A program made the translations under genes and the position numbers. Shown in pieces: positions 59,984-64,000 of a stretch of 64,000 nucleotides of DNA. The notes beneath the pieces were generated by a model. It saw nothing but the letters and a program-made list of their open reading frames with translations, was not told the origin of the DNA and did no database searches. The DNA is from Agromyces tardus (GTDB lineage Bacteria; Actinomycetota; Actinomycetes; Actinomycetales; Microbacteriaceae): the NCBI RefSeq assembly GCF_003710805.1, contig NZ_RHHB01000012.1, positions 1 through 64,000 of the forward strand, written 5' to 3'. How positions within the stretch are numbered: the stretch's first letter is position 1; each line of letters starts with the position of its first letter.

Positions 59984-62272
59984 TCAGGCGGTCTCGAGCG
60001 CCGCGACGGATGCCGCGTGCGGCACCACGCGCTCGTGCACGCCGGGCGCGAGCACCTCGTCGTCGCGGCCCGGCAGGCGCAGCGTGGCCTCCGCGCCCGC
60101 GGGCACCTCGGTGCGCACGTGCAGCTCGCCGTCGGCGAGCTCCCAGCGCACGGCGGCGTGTCCGTGCGGCGTCTCGAGCGAGACATCCGCCCAGGTGAGG
60201 TCGCCGCCGGGCCGGGGCGCGATGAGGATGCGCCCGTAGCCGGGCTCGAGCGGCGCGAGGCCGCCCACGACGCGGTGCATCCAGTCGACGACGGCGCCGA
60301 GCGCGTAGTGGTTGAAGCTCGTCATCTCGCCGGGGTTGATCGAGCCGTCGGGCAGCATCGAGTCCCAGCGCTCCCAGATGGTGGTCGCGCCCATGGTGAC
60401 GGGGTGGAGCCACGACGGCGACTCCGTCTGCAGCAGCAGCCGGTAGGCGTCGTCGAGGTGGCCCGTGTCGGTGAGCGCATCGGTCACGAACGGCGTGCCG
60501 GCGAAGCCCGTCGAGATGCGGTACCCGGATGCCGCGACGAGCTCGGACAGGCGGCGGCCGGCGAATGCGCGGTCGTCGTCGTCGAGGATGCCGAAGACGA
60601 TCGCGAGGGCGTACACGGTCGTGCAATCGCTGAAGATCACTCCGTCGGTGACGTAGTGCTCGGCGAACGCGGCACGCAGGCCGTCGGCCATTTCGCGGAA
60701 CTCCGCCGCCGCCGCCGTGTCGCCGAGCACGTGGGCGGCGTTCGCGGTGAGCGTCGCGCTGCGGTAGGCGCAGAGCGTCGCGACGACCGAGGGGTTCGCC
60801 TTCGCCGCCCACGGCTGGTCGGGCGCGGCATCCGGGTCGAGCCAGTCGCCGAACTGGAAGCCGGTGTCCCACAGCCCGGTGGGCGAGAGCTTGCTGCGCA
60901 CGCGGCGCACGTGGCCGGCCATCGACGCGAACTGGTCGGCGAGCACGCGGCGGTCGCCGTACGCGGTCCAGAGCGCCCACGGCACCCAGACCGCCGCGTC
61001 GCTCCAGACGGCGGATGAGTCGGGCTCGGGGAACTCCGCCGGGTGCTCGACGTACTTCAGCACGTCGGGCACGACGAAGGGCACGAGGTCGTCCTGGTGG
61101 CGCTGCTCGGCGGCGAGGTCGCGGAGCCAGTCGCGCAGGAAGCCGTCGACGTCGTACAGGAACGCCGCGCTCGGCGCGAACGCCGAGAGATCGCCCGTCC
61201 AGCCGAGGCGCTCGTCGCGCTGCGGGCAGTCGGTGGGCACGTCGAGGAAGTTGCCGCGCATGCCCCAGACCGCGTTCTCGTGCAGGCGGTTCAGGAGCGG
61301 GTTCGACGTCTCCATGCGACCGATGCGGCGCAGCTCCGAGTGCACGACGATCGCCGTGAGGGCTCCCTCGCCGATCGCGTCGACACCGCCCGGCCAGCCG
61401 TCGACCTCGACGTAGCGGAAGCCGTGGAACGTGAAGGTGGGCTCGAAGACGTCATCGCCGCCGCTGAGCGTGAACCGATCGGTGGCCGCGGCGGACCGCA
61501 GGGGGCGCGTGCCGAGCTCGTCGCGCTCGAGCACCTCGGCGTGACGCAGGGTCACGACGCGGCCGGCCTCGCCGCGCACCGCGACGCGCACCCAGCCCAC
61601 GAGGTTCTGCCCGAAGTCGACGAGCACGGCGCCGCTCGGCGAGGTCGTGATCGAGACGGGCGCGAGTTCCTGTTGGCGGCGAACCGGAGGTCCGACGTAG
61701 GGCTCGAGCAGGTCGAGGTCGAAGTCCAGCTCGTGCACGCCGGTCCACGCGTCGGAGGCGAAGCCAGGGAGCGTCCAGTCGTTGCTGCGCAGGCGGGCGT
61801 CGATCGACTGTCCGTCGTAGAGGTCGTTCGCCGTCGTCGCCGAGGGGCCGGCCGACCACGTGGCATCCGTGCCGATGACCTGCTCGTGCCCGTCGGCGAA
61901 GCGCACCCGAAGCTCGGCGAACGCGCCGAGCTCCTCGCCGTAGTACCTCGAGCCGCCGGCCCACGCGAGGCGGCCGCGGTACCAGCCGTTGCCGAGCGCG
62001 ACGCCGATCACGGTCTCGGGGGCGACGAGCGACGTGACGTCGTACTCGGCGTAGCGCACGCGCCACTCGTAGCTCGTCCAGCCCGGCGTGAGCAGGTCGT
62101 CGGAGACGGACCTGCCATTGATCCAGGCCTCGCAGACGCCGAGCGCCGAGAGCAGAAGGGTGGCCTGCGCGACGTCGCCGTGGCCCTCGTCGAGACGGAC
62201 CTCGCCTCGCAGGAGCGGCGCACCGGAGAAGTCGTCGTCGGGGGCGATCATGCGCGCGTGCCACTGGGTCAT
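59984..62272 (-). CDS. GH78 alpha-L-rhamnosidase
   Basis: The 762-residue protein has the rhamnosidase layout: N-terminal beta domain, a concanavalin-like domain, then an (alpha/alpha)6 barrel with D-C-P-Q-R-D-E-R-L-G-W-T-G-D, where the Asp/Glu residues include the general acid, and A-T-T-I-W-E-R-W-D-S. I start at ATG 62272 because AGGAAG is six bases upstream; ATG 62278 would overlap that site. No signal peptide, so cytoplasmic action on imported rhamnosides. No importer is adjacent. Confidence 0.9.
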   Translation of the reverse strand: MTQWHARMIAPDDDFSGAPLLRGEVRLDEGHGDVAQATLLLSALGVCEAWINGRSVSDDLLTPGWTSYEWRVRYAEYDVTSLVAPETVIGVALGNGWYRGRLAWAGGSRYYGEELGAFAELRVRFADGHEQVIGTDATWSAGPSATTANDLYDGQSIDARLRSNDWTLPGFASDAWTGVHELDFDLDLLEPYVGPPVRRQQELAPVSITTSPSGAVLVDFGQNLVGWVRVAVRGEAGRVVTLRHAEVLERDELGTRPLRSAAATDRFTLSGGDDVFEPTFTFHGFRYVEVDGWPGGVDAIGEGALTAIVVHSELRRIGRMETSNPLLNRLHENAVWGMRGNFLDVPTDCPQRDERLGWTGDLSAFAPSAAFLYDVDGFLRDWLRDLAAEQRHQDDLVPFVVPDVLKYVEHPAEFPEPDSSAVWSDAAVWVPWALWTAYGDRRVLADQFASMAGHVRRVRSKLSPTGLWDTGFQFGDWLDPDAAPDQPWAAKANPSVVATLCAYRSATLTANAAHVLGDTAAAAEFREMADGLRAAFAEHYVTDGVIFSDCTTVYALAIVFGILDDDDRAFAGRRLSELVAASGYRISTGFAGTPFVTDALTDTGHLDDAYRLLLQTESPSWLHPVTMGATTIWERWDSMLPDGSINPGEMTSFNHYALGAVVDWMHRVVGGLAPLEPGYGRILIAPRPGGDLTWADVSLETPHGHAAVRWELADGELHVRTEVPAGAEATLRLPGRDDEVLAPGVHERVVPHAASVAALETA

Positions 62273-62326
62273 GGTCATCTTCCTGTTCGGATCGTCGTTG
62301 AGGAACGGGTCGGCCGCATGGGTCGA

Positions 62327-62340
62327 GTGAAACGGTTCAA
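62327..62340 (-). promoter_or_regulatory. LacI-like operator upstream of the GH78 gene
   Basis: GTGAAACGGTTCAA contains TGAA-ACGG-TTCA with 4-bp perfect arms and an off-centre CG. A TAACAT -10-like box lies just upstream of it on the minus strand (62351-62346), so the site would be near the transcription start. Confidence 0.5.
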
Positions 62341-62636
62341 CACGAATGTTAGCACCAAACACGAGCGAACACTTGACTTTCATTGAGCGATGTTCAGTTT
62401 CACCTGATCATACGCCCCGCACGCGCATCACCCGCACTCGGCGGGGACCCCTGGCGGAGTCGGCCTCGCCGTGGCCGTGCGACGGCTCGCCGACTCAGGG
62501 GGCGTCTCGACCCTCCGCGGCGTCGTCGCCACGATGCCCGAGGGGCCCGGACGGCGCGCCCCGTGGCGCGAGGTCGTCGCCCGCACCGCCTCGGCGTTCG
62601 ACCGGTGCGTGGCGCCGCACCTCGCGGCGGCCGCGG
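62341..62636. other. Intergenic stretch between GH78 and DUF1254 genes
   Basis: The part to about 62410 is AT-richer and holds the GH78 promoter. From 62471 a plus-strand frame (A-V-R-R-L-A-D-S-G-G-V-S-T-L-R-G-V-V-A-T) stays open for 60 codons into the next gene; it looks protein-like but I cannot assign it, and it has no ribosome site. Confidence 0.45.
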
Positions 62637-63974
62637 TCAGCCGAGCTTCGTGATCGCCGGCATGACGAACGAGCCGTCGAGCACGGCCGCACCGGGCTGG
62701 TAGACGCGCAGCAGCGGGCGGAAGTCGCCCTCGGGCGCGGGCAGCCAGTTCGCCGCGGCGGCCTCGTCGTCGGGCCGGTCGTGCTGGATGCGGATGACGA
62801 GCGAGCCGTCTTCGCCCGTGACGATGCCCGGCGTGCGGTCGCCGATCGAGTAGCGCGCGATCGGGTTGTCGACCAGGTAGAACTCGGGCGTCGAGTACAT
62901 CGTGACCGACCAGAACGCGTCGTTGGGCGGCAGCTCCGTGAGCCGCAGCTCGTAGGCGTTCGCACCGTTCAGCTGCGCGCCGTCGGCATCGACGAACACC
63001 TCGGCGTAGAACGCCTCGTAGCCGTGGTTGCCCCACAGTCCGTTCCGCGCGGAGCGGGCACGGGTGACGTAGGACTCGGCGCGGTCGGCGATCTTCCACT
63101 CGGGCGAATCGATCGTGCCGAGGCCGAGGTGGTCGACGTTGTAGTCGAAGCCGTGCGGGAATCCGCGCCAGCCGTTCGGCGCCGAGGCCGTGTCGGAGGG
63201 GTCGGGCTTCGAGATCTCCTCGATGTGCGCGCGACCCTCGGCGAACGCGTGCGCGAGGTGCTCGTCGAGCTCGCGCGATACGAGGCCGTACGGGTTGCCC
63301 GGGTCGGTGAGCCCGTAGTCCGCGAATCGACGGAGGAACGCGACATCCGGGGCCGCCGGCGGGAACGCGCGGGCCCAGAGCCGGAGCAGCTCCCAGAACT
63401 TCAGGTGCTCGGGGATCTCCGGTGACGGCTGCGGGATGCCGCGGAGCGGGCCGTTCCCCTCGAGCGGGGTGAGCGTGAACTGCGGCTGCAGCGCGAGCAC
63501 CCGCGGCACGTCGTCGTCGCCGTCGACGGCGAGGCGGCCGACGATCGTGGCGATGTCGGTGGGCGCCTCGATGACGCGCACCCCCGCAGGGACCTCGCCC
63601 GACCATCCCGGCGGGGTGATGAGGAAGGTGGCCTCGGCCGTGCCGGTCGCGCGACGGCCCACGTAGGCGAAGTTGTTCGTCCACGCGTCGACGAACTGCA
63701 GCACGTAGTACGCGCCGTCGGTGTCGGGCACGTGCAGCAGCAGCGGGCCGCCCGAGAGGTCGAGCTGCGCGAGCGAGTAGAGCGTGTCGTTGTTGACGCT
63801 CACGAACCTGCCGTCGGGCGTCGCGAGCTCGGTCGCGTGCGCGAACGCGTTGAACGGCGCGGGCGGGAGCGACGCCATGCCGTGCGCCGCCAGCGCCTCC
63901 ACCGACGAGATGTTGTAGACGAGCGGATAGCCGAAGACATACGCCTCGACCAGATGGCGCTCAGTTGAATCCAT
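62637..63974 (-). CDS. DUF1254/DUF1214 domain protein
   Basis: The 445-residue protein has an N-terminal DUF1254 domain (V-E-A-Y-V-F-G-Y-P-L-V-Y-N, then N-N-D-T-L-Y-S-L-A-Q-L-D) and a C-terminal DUF1214 domain (F-W-S-V-T-M-Y-S-T-P-E-F-Y-L-V-D-N-P-I-A-R-Y-S-I-G-D). Many relatives are exported, but no signal peptide is seen here. Biochemical role unknown. ATG 63974 has GGGGG upstream, close to the window end, and the gene is complete. Confidence 0.9.
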   Translation of the reverse strand: MDSTERHLVEAYVFGYPLVYNISSVEALAAHGMASLPPAPFNAFAHATELATPDGRFVSVNNDTLYSLAQLDLSGGPLLLHVPDTDGAYYVLQFVDAWTNNFAYVGRRATGTAEATFLITPPGWSGEVPAGVRVIEAPTDIATIVGRLAVDGDDDVPRVLALQPQFTLTPLEGNGPLRGIPQPSPEIPEHLKFWELLRLWARAFPPAAPDVAFLRRFADYGLTDPGNPYGLVSRELDEHLAHAFAEGRAHIEEISKPDPSDTASAPNGWRGFPHGFDYNVDHLGLGTIDSPEWKIADRAESYVTRARSARNGLWGNHGYEAFYAEVFVDADGAQLNGANAYELRLTELPPNDAFWSVTMYSTPEFYLVDNPIARYSIGDRTPGIVTGEDGSLVIRIQHDRPDDEAAAANWLPAPEGDFRPLLRVYQPGAAVLDGSFVMPAITKLG

Positions 63975-64000
63975 CGAACCCCCCAGGTTCAGGCACGGCC

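Overview
The window is very GC-rich DNA (roughly 70 percent or more) from an actinobacterium. The best fit is a soil or plant-associated member of the Microbacteriaceae (Agromyces or Microbacterium-like). The reasons are the codon use, DUF2510 and DUF6326 proteins, a 397-residue actinobacterial-type xylose isomerase, several near-leaderless promoters with TAGNNT -10 boxes, and the constant recurrence of the word GGATGCCG/CGGCATCC in coding and non-coding DNA. I see no tRNA, rRNA, CRISPR array, insertion sequence or replication origin. Most long open frames opposite real genes are GC-driven shadows and are left out.

Region 1 (1-10.6 kb) is purine and glyoxylate catabolism. A leftward set holds malate synthase, a DUF6986 aldolase-like protein, (S)-ureidoglycine aminohydrolase (allE) and a saccharopine-dehydrogenase-like oxidoreductase. 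Divergent from it are the xanthine dehydrogenase subunits and their maturation factor (xdhA-xdhB-xdhC). Together they oxidise hypoxanthine and xanthine and feed glyoxylate from ureide breakdown into malate. A partial GNAT acetyltransferase lies at the left edge.

Region 2 (10.6-28 kb) holds two hemicellulose modules. The first is arabinose-type: GH51 arabinofuranosidase, an ABC importer and a LacI regulator, with one 12-bp operator (TACAACGTTGTA) in front of both importer and regulator. The second is a rightward xylo-oligosaccharide-type operon (binding protein, two permeases, GH3, GH43) divergent from a ROK regulator. Between them lie a PAP2 phosphatase and a Bcr/CflA exporter whose leader looks like an attenuator.

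Region 3 (28-38 kb) is accessory: a MarR/MFS pair, a second MFS exporter behind a seven-residue near-leaderless leader peptide (the gene is frameshifted), a patatin-like lipase behind a 19-codon leader ORF, a frameshifted metallo-beta-lactamase-fold gene, a DHFR-like reductase with a divergent HxlR regulator, an amphi-Trp protein, an adenine deaminase, and a TetR regulator facing a strong promoter whose first gene has collapsed to a stub, followed by a DUF6326 membrane protein.

Region 4 (38-49 kb) is xyloside and xylose use: a leftward operon (binding protein, two permeases, GH31 alpha-xylosidase, LacI) under a second LacI with palindromic operators, then rightward xylA and xylB. Imported alpha-xylosides are cut inside the cell and the xylose is isomerised and phosphorylated.

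Region 5 (49-64 kb) is a mix of glycerate kinase, ThuA-like protein, a GH42 remnant, an esterase, cupin, a RidA-like protein without its usual arginine, GH3, a bleomycin-resistance-type protein, a serine beta-lactamase-like protein, a DUF2510 membrane protein, a LacI regulator, a GH78 rhamnosidase and a DUF1254/DUF1214 protein.

The most interesting non-coding signals are two leader-peptide arrangements before resistance-like or lipase genes, a three-segment competing hairpin before the Bcr/CflA exporter, and stem-loops built from the GGATGCCGC word placed between binding-protein and permease genes in two separate ABC operons.
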